Source of the DNA: Listeria ilorinensis
GTDB taxonomy: Bacteria > Bacillota > Bacilli > Lactobacillales > Listeriaceae
DNA length: 64,000 bases
Reading direction: 5' to 3'
Assembly (NCBI RefSeq): GCF_913566895.1
Contig: NZ_CAJYCN010000009.1
Span: 1 to 64,000 of the forward strand
This document shows positions 39,448 to 49,717 of this stretch, piece after piece. Position 1 is the stretch's first letter, and each line of letters begins with the position of its first letter. The notes below the pieces were generated by a model, which was not told the origin of the DNA, ran no database searches, and saw only the letters and a list, made by a program, of their open reading frames with translations. A program made the translations under genes and the position numbers.

Positions 39448-39556
39448 AAAATCCTTAGAAGTTCATAACAAATCCTACTTCATTATCTTTGAAAATATTT
39501 TTGGATGATTAAAAACCTCCCTGCCAAAACATGTCGAGTAGTTTAGAGATTTCCAC

Positions 39557-39667
39557 TTATCGTTCTATGGCTTCTGTTGCTATATAAAATTTCCCATCTA
39601 ATTTATACACAACTCTTTCCCATTTTTCATGGAGAATATCTCCGTCCCGCGCTCTAAACCCTTCGAT
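39557..39667 (-). pseudogene. Possible C-terminal gene remnant
   Basis: A 36-codon minus-strand reading frame ends with the protein-like stretch LHEKWERVVYKLDGKFYIATEAIER but has no start or Shine-Dalgarno and is preceded by a stop. It may be the tail of a decayed gene. The family is not recognised. The rest of the 39403-39894 gap holds no other gene. Confidence 0.35.
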
Positions 39668-39669
39668 TC

Positions 39670-39699
39670 AAAATTAGGATTAGGTATCTTCCTAATTTT
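39670..39699. terminator. AT-rich hairpin
   Basis: AAAATTAGGA and TCCTAATTTT form a perfect 10-bp stem around a 10-base loop; it could serve as a terminator in either direction. Confidence 0.5.
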
Positions 39700-39894
39700 A
39701 GATACTATTTTCTAAAAACTTCATAAGACTCTATTTTCACTTCCTAAATCAAGCTTCTTTATTCACCCCTATTAATTAAATGTCAAAAAGTATTAACAAA
39801 TTGGCTGATAAGTCTATAAAAACATCTATTTACGATAGATTAACAGATTTGACTAATGTTATAATGAAAAAGATAGTCGAAGGAGGCTGTTTAT

Positions 39895-40473
39895 ATGTCT
39901 TTAAAATTAGTGATTCTGGGCGTGCTTGATCAAACCAATGTCCATCCGTACGATATTAAACGCTTTTTAAAGCATTACAGCTGGGAATATCTTTTTCAGA
40001 TCAGTGATGCCAAGATTTATTATGCGTTCGATACACTGCTGAAAAAAGGTGATATTGAGGTGGCTGAAATCATTACCAGTGAAAAAACACCGACTAAAAC
40101 GGTATATAAAATTACCGATTCCGGACATAGGCAAATCGAAAAAGAAATTTATAAAGTGTTCAAAAAAGACGTTTTATCCTATAAAGCGATTTATCCGGCA
40201 CTTCTATTTGCAGATTATGCGGATAAGAACCGTCTGCTTTTTTATCTGAAAGAGCGTTTATTTCGAATAGAGGCAGAGCTTGCAAGCAGCGTAGAGCAGC
40301 AAAACGATCAAAAGGAACATCCAACTGGAAGTGCCAGTGCCTGGATCATTGAAAATGCGATCCGGCATCTTAGCGCGGAAGCACAGTGGCTGAATGAACT
40401 ATGTGTTCAAATTGAAACTGTTGGTCTTGAGACAAATATCCGAAATAGTATTCGACAATTTTTTATCCAATAA
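39895..40473 (+). CDS. PadR-family transcriptional regulator
   Basis: The 192-residue protein starts after AAGGAGG. The N-terminal PadR winged helix is clear (LVILGVLDQTNVHPYDIKRFL, then AKIYYAFDTLLKKGDIEVAEI and KTVYKITDSGHRQIEKE). A helical C-terminal half for dimerisation follows. It is the first gene of a tight cluster with a HAD phosphatase, an Hsp90-family chaperone and two TPR-like proteins (gaps of 15 and 25 bases, then an overlap), so it may control them. The ligand is unknown. Confidence 0.87.
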   Translation: MSLKLVILGVLDQTNVHPYDIKRFLKHYSWEYLFQISDAKIYYAFDTLLKKGDIEVAEIITSEKTPTKTVYKITDSGHRQIEKEIYKVFKKDVLSYKAIYPALLFADYADKNRLLFYLKERLFRIEAELASSVEQQNDQKEHPTGSASAWIIENAIRHLSAEAQWLNELCVQIETVGLETNIRNSIRQFFIQ

Positions 40474-40488
40474 ATGAGGAGGAACACT

Positions 40489-41307
40489 GTGACAACTAAA
40501 TACTTGATTTGCTCAGATATTGACGGCACACTGATCCGTGCCGATCAAACAATCCCAAATGAAAACTTGGAAATAATTTTAGCATTGCAAAAAGCTGGCC
40601 ATCATTTTTCTGTTTCCACCGGACGCATGTACCAAGGGGCTTATGAGGTCGCCCAAATGATCAGTCCAGAAACAGATGTGATTGCTTCGAATGGCTCCTA
40701 TGCAACTGCTGGCGGTAAAGCCTTCCACCAGTTCTTTATGGAAGAAGAGGCAGCGCGGGCAACATATGAGATTCTGCATCACTATGATCTGCCACTCTTT
40801 TTCTTTTCCACGAATGAATTATTTTTCACGAAGACGCCCCCTGCATTCTTTCAGGATCTGGCTGAAGCGAAACGGCTTTCTACCGGTCATGGACGCTTCT
40901 CTTTAGTGCCGATTCATGAAGTTCAGGCTTTTGAAGAGCACGCACCTTCTTTTTTAAATGCCATTGTGGTCTCAGAAGATGCACCAGAAAAATTGGCTGA
41001 GGTCCGAAATGTGCTCGAAAAAGAGAATGGTTTACGTATTTTATCGAGCCATCATAACAATCTTGAAGTGCTCCCTGCTGGTTCCGATAAAGCTAAAGCT
41101 GTTGAACTTTTGGCCAAGCATTATGAGATCCCCCGTGAAAATGTCATTGCTTTCGGTGATGGGGAAAATGATATCGGCATGCTGGAATATGCAGGGATTA
41201 GTGTGGCAATGGCCAATGCTCCGGACAATGTCAAACAGGCAGCTGACCATATTACAGCTGACAACGAAATGGGCGGCGTCGCTCAATTTTTACGCCAGAT
41301 GTTTTAA
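40489..41307 (+). CDS. Cof-type HAD-superfamily phosphatase
   Basis: The GTG start at 40489 follows GAGGAGG; the ATG at 40474 is part of that Shine-Dalgarno. The 272-residue protein has HAD motif I SDIDGTLI, motif II VSTGR and the C-terminal GDGENDIGMLEYAG of the Cof/YidA subfamily with a C2 cap. It hydrolyses small phosphorylated metabolites; substrate unknown. It is co-transcribed with the Hsp90 gene. Confidence 0.92.
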   Translation: MTTKYLICSDIDGTLIRADQTIPNENLEIILALQKAGHHFSVSTGRMYQGAYEVAQMISPETDVIASNGSYATAGGKAFHQFFMEEEAARATYEILHHYDLPLFFFSTNELFFTKTPPAFFQDLAEAKRLSTGHGRFSLVPIHEVQAFEEHAPSFLNAIVVSEDAPEKLAEVRNVLEKENGLRILSSHHNNLEVLPAGSDKAKAVELLAKHYEIPRENVIAFGDGENDIGMLEYAGISVAMANAPDNVKQAADHITADNEMGGVAQFLRQMF

Positions 41308-41332
41308 CACCTAGATGAAGGAGGAACTTATT

Positions 41333-43138
41333 TTGAGTCAAGATTATCGTTTTCAAGTCAATCTCGGCGGGATGATCGACATCCTGTCCAATCATATTTA
41401 TAATTCAAAAGATGTTTATATACGCGAACTGCTTCAAAATGCAACTGATGCGGTGCGCGCCAGAAAGAAAATTGAACCTGATTATCAGGGAAACATCCAT
41501 GTCAGTCTCAGCGGCTCAGATGAAAATACCACGCTGATTTTTGAGGATAACGGCATTGGACTTACGAACGCGGAAGTCCATGATTTCCTAGCAACGATTG
41601 CCAATTCTTCCAAAGGCAGCAAAACCTTTGACATTGATGAAAATGACTTCATTGGTCGCTTTGGTATCGGGCTTTTATCCTGCTTTATTGCTAGCCCGGA
41701 GATCGTACTGATCACAACGAGTGCACGTAATCACGAAACGACGGAATGGCGCGGTAAAGCTGATGGCACCTATCAAGTACGTACACTTGAGACAGCCGGG
41801 CGTGAACCCGGTACACAATTGTTTCTTCGAGCAAAAACTGATTTGATTTTAGATGGCAGCTGTTTTGAAGCAGATATTTTGAAAGAAACACTGATGAAGT
41901 ACGGCGCCATGCTGGAAGTGCCGATTATTTTTGATGATAATCAGGTATTGAATAACTGGACACAAGTCTATGCAAATAAAGAAGTGCTTCAAAATTGTTC
42001 CGCTGATGAGATTCTGCAGCTCGGTCGCACGCTGCTCCATCAGGATTTTGCAGACTACTTTTATATTGAAAATAATACAGGAGAGACTTATGGTATTGCC
42101 TATATCCTGCCATATGCTGTTCAAATGACGGCAAAACAGCATCATACCGTTTATTTGAACCGAATGTTCGTGACGGAAACGAATGATAATCTGCTTCCAA
42201 AATGGGCCTTTTTTACACGGACGCTATTATTTACGAATGAATTGCAGCCTGTTGCTTCACGGGAAGATTTCTACAAAAATGAAACCCTTGAGAAAACTTC
42301 GGCAAGTCTTGGGGCCGCACTTAAAAATGGACTGGTCAATTTGGAACCTAAAAAGCTCGACAAGTTGATTGCTACGCATTACATGGCTTTTAAATCTGTC
42401 GCAACGGAAGACGAAGAATTTTTACGTTTTATTTATCCGTTTCTTCCATTCCGAACGCTTGACGGTGAAGAGAAAATGAAAGAGATTACGGAACGCAGCA
42501 GCACGATTTATTTTACCCATTCTGTAGATGATTTTCGTCAAGTTCGTGATTTGGCAAGAACCCGCGGCTTTGAGCTGATCAATGGTGGCTACACGTTTGA
42601 TACAAATCTTTTAACCATGCTGATGGATATGATTCCTGGCGTCAAACTTGAAATGGCAGAACCGGATCGTTTTGCAGGTGATCTTGAGTCACTTGATCCT
42701 GAAACGGATGCTGCACATACAGCCCTTCTAACTTTTTTAAATCAGGAAATGCGGCAATATGATGTAGAAATCGCCTTGCGCAAATTTGAGCCGGAAGATC
42801 TGCCGATGCTGTTCATCAATCCGTCTTCCACTCAATTTTATCGAGAAATGGAACGTTCGGCTGAAGAAAGCAATCCACTTTTTGGCAGCATCATTGACAG
42901 TCTACGTCAAAATGTTGAGCTGCCGCCTCAGTCGACTCTTTATTTAAACTTTCAAAATCCAGTGATCCAAAAACTGTTCACACAAAAACGAGCGCCGGAA
43001 AAAATGCTGATTATTGTTGAATCACTTTACATTCAAGCGCTGTTACTCGGCCACTATCCTTTGAAACAAAAGGAACGCACATTAATGAACCAAAACTATC
43101 TACAGCTTTTGGATCAGATTGGAAATATAGCAGAATGA
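41333..43138 (+). CDS. Hsp90-family chaperone (HtpG-like)
   Basis: The start is TTG (MSQDYRFQVNLGG) behind GAAGGAGGAA; the ATG at 41315 is upstream of that site. The 601-residue protein has the Bergerat ATP fold: YIRELLQNATDAVRARK, FEDNGIGLT and GRFGIGLLSCF. A middle domain carries the arginine segment QPVASREDFYKN. The C-terminal dimerisation region is divergent. There is no charged linker or MEEVD tail. It is shorter than and divergent from classical HtpG. It sits in an operon with two paralogous TPR-like genes, the first overlapping it by 4 bases, which suggests the products act together. Confidence 0.9.
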   Translation: MSQDYRFQVNLGGMIDILSNHIYNSKDVYIRELLQNATDAVRARKKIEPDYQGNIHVSLSGSDENTTLIFEDNGIGLTNAEVHDFLATIANSSKGSKTFDIDENDFIGRFGIGLLSCFIASPEIVLITTSARNHETTEWRGKADGTYQVRTLETAGREPGTQLFLRAKTDLILDGSCFEADILKETLMKYGAMLEVPIIFDDNQVLNNWTQVYANKEVLQNCSADEILQLGRTLLHQDFADYFYIENNTGETYGIAYILPYAVQMTAKQHHTVYLNRMFVTETNDNLLPKWAFFTRTLLFTNELQPVASREDFYKNETLEKTSASLGAALKNGLVNLEPKKLDKLIATHYMAFKSVATEDEEFLRFIYPFLPFRTLDGEEKMKEITERSSTIYFTHSVDDFRQVRDLARTRGFELINGGYTFDTNLLTMLMDMIPGVKLEMAEPDRFAGDLESLDPETDAAHTALLTFLNQEMRQYDVEIALRKFEPEDLPMLFINPSSTQFYREMERSAEESNPLFGSIIDSLRQNVELPPQSTLYLNFQNPVIQKLFTQKRAPEKMLIIVESLYIQALLLGHYPLKQKERTLMNQNYLQLLDQIGNIAE

Positions 43139-44109
43139 ATTATATAGAAGAATGGGCACAACTTTTAGATGCCGAAGAAAATCAACCAGAAAATATTGGC
43201 TTGCTTGAACATATTATTCAGTCGGCGGATGCTTATGCAGATGAGGAAATCGCGACATTTGCCCGATTTCGGCTGATTGACGAAGCAACCTATGCGGGAT
43301 CTTGTGAAAAAGCCTTACTTGCTTTTGGCTGGCTAGTGAAGCGTTACGAAGAAGGGGAGAGCCTTTTCACATTTTCAACGATAGACCTTTTATGGCGATA
43401 TAAGTGGATAGCCGGTTCTGTGACTTATTTTGATTCGATTCCACTTGCAAAAATCGAGGCACTGCATGAGGATATGAAACAAAAATTACTTGCCGGTCAT
43501 TTTTCTTTGCGCCCCTATTATATGACCAAACTCTGGGCAAGTATCGAGCTGGGCAAACCGGAACGTGCATCGTACTTTTTTGAGAAGTGGAATCGTTCGA
43601 CTGATGATGTGCTGACAGATTGCCAAGCTTGTGAGCAGCATCTGCGGGCTGAGTACTATCTACGCGTCGAAAATGATCCGGAAAAGTCGATTCAAGCTGC
43701 ACAAATGATTTTCGATCGTCACATGACCTGTTGGGATGTTCCTGATATTACCTATTCTGTTCTAGCAAATGCTTATGAAGCGCTTGGCGATCATGAAAAT
43801 GCTTGGAAAAATTTCGAACTTGGCTACAATGCTGTGAACAACACAGAAAATATCGAGTCCATCGCTCAATTAATTGACTATCTGATTAAAATGGAAAGGC
43901 TCGATCTTGCGAAAGTTAAAATGAAAGAAAATAGCGACAGGGTTTTTTCACTAGGATTGCCCTACGATCAGCTTGTTTTTTTGCTTGCCTGCTCCCCTCT
44001 TTTAGAAAGCGAGTCGAAGCTGCAATGTTTGCTAAAAGATTTGGTCGAGAGATTCGACCGACGAAACGGCAATACTTACTTTTATGATAAATTACAAAGC
44101 AACAACTAA
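43135..44109 (+). CDS. TPR-like helical protein, first paralogue of the Hsp90 operon
   Basis: The 324-residue all-helical protein contains tetratricopeptide-like repeats, clearest at VLANAYEALGDHENAWKNFELGYNAV. Two conserved cysteine features are DCQACEQH and HMTCWDVPD. It shares the same plan with the next gene: LLW.YKWI, RPYY.TK, DC.AC, the M-C pair, and the C-terminal FDRRNGN. The start ATG overlaps the Hsp90 stop (ATGA), so translation is coupled. It has no signal peptide. It may be a client-delivery or regulatory partner of the chaperone (inference). Confidence 0.75.
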   Translation: MNYIEEWAQLLDAEENQPENIGLLEHIIQSADAYADEEIATFARFRLIDEATYAGSCEKALLAFGWLVKRYEEGESLFTFSTIDLLWRYKWIAGSVTYFDSIPLAKIEALHEDMKQKLLAGHFSLRPYYMTKLWASIELGKPERASYFFEKWNRSTDDVLTDCQACEQHLRAEYYLRVENDPEKSIQAAQMIFDRHMTCWDVPDITYSVLANAYEALGDHENAWKNFELGYNAVNNTENIESIAQLIDYLIKMERLDLAKVKMKENSDRVFSLGLPYDQLVFLLACSPLLESESKLQCLLKDLVERFDRRNGNTYFYDKLQSNN

Positions 44110-44122
44110 GGAGGACTTTCAG

Positions 44123-45085
44123 ATGGATTATTTGAACGATTTAGAATTAGCTTATGAGATCGGTATCGAACACAAGGACATTTTCCCTGTATTAGAGCGC
44201 GCGATTGCCGGGGCAGATGTCAGTAATGATATTGAGACTGGGCTTGAAGCGCGTGACCTGATGATCGAAGCGGCCTGCTTTCAAGGCTACCCACGTAAGC
44301 AACTGCAAGCTTTCAGCTGGGTGATCAAAAAGTACGAAGAAGATGAAGGGTATGTAGATGAATATAATCTTCTTTGGCAATATAAATGGATTGGCGAATC
44401 GATCGCTTCTTTTGAAGAAGTTTCTAAGGAGCAAATCCAGGCACTACAGGAAGATATGAAGGCAAAATATTTGGCGAGCAGCTACTCGCTTGCGCCTTAT
44501 TATAAGGTAAAAACATTAACCGCCATGCACATGGGTGATCGGGAAGAAGCATTGCATCATTTCAAAGAGTGGCAAGCGACGCCGACTGACTTCATGAATG
44601 ACTGCCCGGCTTGTGAAGCACATGAAATGGCTCACTATTACTGGTTCGTTGGTGATTATGAGAAGGCATTAAAAGCGGCTAAACCTATTTTAAACGGACG
44701 CATGAGCTGTGCTGAGGTGCCACATTTGACTTATGGACTGATGGCGCTCACTTACTTAGAACTGGGTGAAAAAGAGAAGGCAGAAGAATGTTTAGATAAA
44801 GGATTGCCGCTTGTTCAGCAAAACATGGACTTGCTGGACGCGCTGGCTCAACTGATTGAATACCTGATTCGCACAGATCGTCATGAACAGGCCTTGGAAG
44901 TTTTTGAAAACCACCGTGAAATGGCGCTTAATACAGAAGGCAGTCTTGTGGGACTCTATCTGCTGAGTGCTATTTATCCAATCACTACAGATACTGCTTT
45001 GAAGGAAAAAACGCGTGAACTGGCAGCAAAATTTGATCGTCGAAATGGAAATGATTATTATACAGCCAAATTAGCAAATGCTTGA
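44123..45085 (+). CDS. TPR-like helical protein, second paralogue of the Hsp90 operon
   Basis: The 320-residue protein begins with MDYLNDLELAYEIG behind AAGGAGG, 13 bases after the previous stop. It is clearly related to the preceding protein: LLWQYKWIGESI, SLAPYYKVKTL, DCPACEAHE, MSCAEVPHLTYGLMALTYLELGEKEKAEECLDKG and FDRRNGNDYY. The paralogues arose by tandem duplication. The DCxAC and MxC cysteines are retained, so they may bind metal or form disulfides. Function unknown. Confidence 0.75.
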   Translation: MDYLNDLELAYEIGIEHKDIFPVLERAIAGADVSNDIETGLEARDLMIEAACFQGYPRKQLQAFSWVIKKYEEDEGYVDEYNLLWQYKWIGESIASFEEVSKEQIQALQEDMKAKYLASSYSLAPYYKVKTLTAMHMGDREEALHHFKEWQATPTDFMNDCPACEAHEMAHYYWFVGDYEKALKAAKPILNGRMSCAEVPHLTYGLMALTYLELGEKEKAEECLDKGLPLVQQNMDLLDALAQLIEYLIRTDRHEQALEVFENHREMALNTEGSLVGLYLLSAIYPITTDTALKEKTRELAAKFDRRNGNDYYTAKLANA

Positions 45086-45095
45086 TTGCCAGAAG

Positions 45096-45133
45096 AAAAA
45101 AGCTTGGTTTACTACGGTAAATCGGGCTTTTTA
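45096..45133 (+). terminator. Terminator of the Hsp90-TPR operon
   Basis: AAAAAGC-TTTAC and GTAAA-GGCTTTTT pair with mismatches around a TACG loop. Confidence 0.75.
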
Positions 45134-45490
45134 TCTTTATTTTGAAATCAAATATTGGATATGAATTATTCGCATTTAGCAAGTCAGCAGAGCGACTGTT
45201 CTTTCTGAGCAAACTGAGACAGATACAGAAATGTGGGAAGAAAAAACCGCTGTTTCTTGATAGTAAGCTTAAACATTCCGGTTTACAGACTACAGCCATC
45301 TCTGACGGAAGTACTTTAGTTCACTCTTTTCTAAAACTAATCTATCCGTCAGCCTAGCTCGTATTGTAAAGAAGAATGTGGATGCTGCACGGCACACCTT
45401 AGTTACAGAGGTGCTGGTAACTGCAAACTACCTGCTTTTGTGAGTGGAAGCGACTTGGCACTAACAGCCCTGCAGAAAAAATATAAACTA
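45134..45490. other. Intergenic region without a recognisable gene
   Basis: Reading frames up to about 100 codons are present on both strands but lack a Shine-Dalgarno and protein-like composition. No RNA family was recognised. Confidence 0.5.
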
Positions 45491-45539
45491 AAAAACAGCT
45501 CTTGTAAGAAGCTTTTCCGCTTCTTACAAGAGCTGTTTT
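45491..45539. terminator. Strong bidirectional terminator
   Basis: AAAAACAGCTCTTGTAAGAAGC pairs over more than 18 bp with its complement around a 6-base loop; T-runs lie on both sides. Confidence 0.93.
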
Positions 45540-46042
45540 TATTTGATTCCTAGTTGGTAAACATCCACCTGATGTTCTTTTTCACCAAAAGTCTGCTGTT
45601 TGGAATCGATTTTCCGGTAGCCTAGGTGTTCCCAGAACCCTACCGCCGCTTCATTTTCAGCAAGAATACCGATTCGTAGTGTGTCAGCTCCCCCGTCAAT
45701 CGCCCATTCGCGAATCACTTGATGGAGGACCTTGCCCATGCCTGCTTTCCGTGCATCTGGAACCAGCAGCAAAAGCCCGATGATCCATTCACCTTTGCGC
45801 GGATAATCTGCCACAACATCAATTACGCCGATCGGGGCATCCTCTTCGTCCAAGATCGCCATGACAAACTTATCGAATTTACTTTTACCGGGAGGCAAGT
45901 CCTGAATAATGGCAAGCGCATCCGCCTCAGTAGCAGGACGTCCCTGCTCAATCAAAAAATAGTCGCTACTGGCATCCGCGACTGTTTCCACCAGCGCCAC
46001 ATCCGTCTTATTTAAAAATTTGACATGATAATTCCGTTTCAT
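45539..46042 (-). CDS. GNAT-family N-acetyltransferase
   Basis: The start MKRNYHVKF is chosen because the upstream extension is hydrophobic and aromatic-rich and overlaps the divergent promoter. The 167-residue protein has GNAT motifs: FVMAILDEEDAPIGVIDVVADYP, the acetyl-CoA loop LLLVPDARKAGMGKVLHQVIREWA and GFWEHLGYRKID. Substrate unknown. It is divergent from a HAD gene. Confidence 0.87.
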   Translation of the reverse strand: MKRNYHVKFLNKTDVALVETVADASSDYFLIEQGRPATEADALAIIQDLPPGKSKFDKFVMAILDEEDAPIGVIDVVADYPRKGEWIIGLLLLVPDARKAGMGKVLHQVIREWAIDGGADTLRIGILAENEAAVGFWEHLGYRKIDSKQQTFGEKEHQVDVYQLGIK

Positions 46043-46174
46043 TCTTTCACTCTTTTCTACTCGGATTTCCACTCTTTCATCTTGCCATATTTCTAGGCAA
46101 CTTTCAAACCAAATCGAAAACAGGCCGATAAATTGTGTTATACTAGTAAAGAATGAGCTAAAAGGAGACAAATG

Positions 46175-46987
46175 ATGTATAAATTAGTAGCAATTGATAT
46201 TGATGGAACATTACTAAATGACAACCATGAAGTAACAACAGAAGTAAAAGACGCAATCCGCGAGGCTAAAAAGAAAGGTGTTAAAATCGTCCTGTGCACA
46301 GGTCGCCCGCTTGTCGGTGTCGAGCAGTATCTGAGTGATCTTGAGCTGCGCGAAGAAGGCGACTATGTGATCAGCTTTAATGGTGCAATGGTTCAGGATA
46401 CCTTTACCAAAAAGGTTCTGACACATTTGACGCTTGGCTACGACGATCTTGCAGAAATCTATACTTTCAGTGAAAAAACTGCTCTGCATATGCATTTCTT
46501 TGACAGCGAAACACTTTACACACCTAACCGCCACATTGGCAAATATACGATCAATGAGGCCTACTTGACTGGTGCGCAGCTGATCTTCCAAGAAATCGAG
46601 CAGACACCTCGCGATATTATGATGTCAAAAGCGATGCTGATCGACGAGCCGGAACTTCTGGAAGCGGGTATCGCGCAAGTTCCAGCCGAATTTCACGAAA
46701 AATTCCATCTTGTTCGCAGCACACCGTTCTATTTGGAAATCCTGAATAAAGATGCCAGCAAGGGCAATGCCGTCCATGCACTGGCCGAAAAACTTGGCAT
46801 TCAGCAGTCAGAAGTGATGTGTATCGGCGATCAGGAAAATGATATGACCATGATCCAATATGCCGGTCTTGGCGTCGCAATGGGCAATGCCACCGATGCC
46901 ATCAAAGAGGCGGCCGGATTCATCACAGCAACCAACAACGAAAGTGGCGTAGCAGTGGCGATTCGGAAGTTTATATTAGGTGAATAA
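46175..46987 (+). CDS. Cof-type HAD-superfamily phosphatase (YidA-like)
   Basis: The second of two adjacent ATGs is favoured (seven bases after GGAG). The 270-residue protein has HAD motif I AIDIDGTLLND, motif II LCTGRP, lysine in YLEILNKDASKG and motif IV IGDQENDMTMIQYAG. It resembles YidA-type sugar phosphatases; the true substrate is unknown. Confidence 0.92.
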   Translation: MYKLVAIDIDGTLLNDNHEVTTEVKDAIREAKKKGVKIVLCTGRPLVGVEQYLSDLELREEGDYVISFNGAMVQDTFTKKVLTHLTLGYDDLAEIYTFSEKTALHMHFFDSETLYTPNRHIGKYTINEAYLTGAQLIFQEIEQTPRDIMMSKAMLIDEPELLEAGIAQVPAEFHEKFHLVRSTPFYLEILNKDASKGNAVHALAEKLGIQQSEVMCIGDQENDMTMIQYAGLGVAMGNATDAIKEAAGFITATNNESGVAVAIRKFILGE

Positions 46988-46990
46988 ATA

Positions 46991-47047
46991 AAAAAACGGG
47001 AATCATGCTCATTTCTACTAACCAGAATGACCATGATTCTCGATTTT
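46991..47047 (+). terminator. Terminator of the HAD gene
   Basis: GAATCATG and CATGATTC, extended by AAAAAC/GATTTTT, pair across a long loop. The remaining gap to 47357 shows only a short doubtful frame and no recognisable site. Confidence 0.6.
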
Positions 47048-47342
47048 TATTTGCAAAACAATTTTCCAATACCTGCTAAAGCCAAGTTGTTTTTCATCGA
47101 TGTGGTTGCTCTTCAGTCTGTACTCAAGCTCGTTAATAAATGCTCTTCTTTACCTAATTTACAAGTGTTTTTTAAAGACCGGATTGCAGGTGAACTTCCT
47201 ACTGAAATAACATATTTGCTTTAGATATACCCATTAAAAGAAACTTACTTAAAATCTACACTTCTGACTATCTTTATAAAAGAATATACTTTAAAATAAA
47301 GAAGTAGAATGTTTTTATCAAACCGAAGGAATTCGGTCATAA

Positions 47343-48794
<1,452 letters not shown>

Positions 48795-48802
48795 TTTTAT
48801 AA

Positions 48803-48836
48803 GAAAGACCACTGCACTTTCGTGCAGTGGTCTTTT
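48803..48836 (+). terminator. Terminator of bglA
   Basis: AAGACCACTGCAC and GTGCAGTGGTCTT form a perfect stem with a TTTC loop and a T-run. Confidence 0.95.
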
Positions 48837-49036
48837 TGTGTTGCTGTTTGGGACGAAAAATAAATGTTAGTCGAACAAATCCAATCTGCTTGATTAATAC
48901 CCATCACCAGAACTGTGGCAGTTTTTAACATAGTCAAATCAAAACGGTTGATAAGCAATTACTTTGATCTAGCTATATTCAAGTTTTTAAATATATTTTT
49001 CTATTATCACGAAGTATTCGATTATGCTTCTTTTTT

Positions 49037-49717
49037 TTAATAAGGGCGTATAATGGCTATAAATAGATAAGCAATTAAAATAATACAACCTACTAATATT
49101 ACAATATTTCTCATCAATATTTTAAATGATATTTCATTTTTCGTCATTTGAGTAAGCCAAGAATTGTAGTCATCTTGTGCATTGACAACTTTAGTTACTA
49201 TATCTGTAACCGTGACACCTAACTCATTTTCTAACTTCCCATTGTACTGATATTCTCCATTTACGCGTTGAAGCTCGATACGTTGCTTACTATCACTTAG
49301 ATGAATGTATATAGGCTCATTTTTTTTAATATTAGTATGCGCTGTAATATTATCTTTTATAAAAACATCAAATGAAATTAGCTTGCTGAGTTCATCAAAA
49401 GGCTTTGTAGAAAAAGTATAATAAGCATCATTCAAATTTCTGACTTGTGCAGAAATTTCAAATTGATCTGTTATCAAATGATTTCTTCCACTCTTAACGT
49501 CAAAATCCATCTCTATATCTGGCGAAATTTTTTCCCATTCATCATCAAATTTTCTTTGAAAAAGATATTGAGTCCTATCTTCAATACTAGCGTTTTCGAG
49601 CCTATTGATATTTTGTGTTAAATAAATGATCAATCCAATGCATCCAACTGATAAAACTAATCCTATTCCTATTTTCAGTACCAATATCCATTTTTTACTC
49701 ATAGTCAGTCCACTCAT
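49037..49717 (-). CDS. Bitopic membrane protein of unknown function (AT-rich locus)
   Basis: The 226-residue protein has membrane segments at about 10-32 and 200-222 enclosing a mostly beta/charged extracytoplasmic domain. The start follows AAGG six bases upstream and overlaps the preceding, broken gene by 23 bases, so the two form one unit. I do not recognise the family. The AT-rich codon use marks it as foreign to its neighbours. A role with the upstream protein, for example secretion or immunity, is speculation. Confidence 0.6.
   Translation of the reverse strand: MSGLTMSKKWILVLKIGIGLVLSVGCIGLIIYLTQNINRLENASIEDRTQYLFQRKFDDEWEKISPDIEMDFDVKSGRNHLITDQFEISAQVRNLNDAYYTFSTKPFDELSKLISFDVFIKDNITAHTNIKKNEPIYIHLSDSKQRIELQRVNGEYQYNGKLENELGVTVTDIVTKVVNAQDDYNSWLTQMTKNEISFKILMRNIVILVGCIILIAYLFIAIIRPY

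Noticed and set aside
45142..45357. Overlapping frames of 70-100 codons between the Hsp90 operon and the GNAT gene
   Set aside because: No start signal and low-complexity translation on both strands.
47027..47224. A 65-codon plus-strand frame before bglA
   Set aside because: Its start lies in the terminator of the HAD gene and there is no Shine-Dalgarno; a decayed fragment is possible but not supported.
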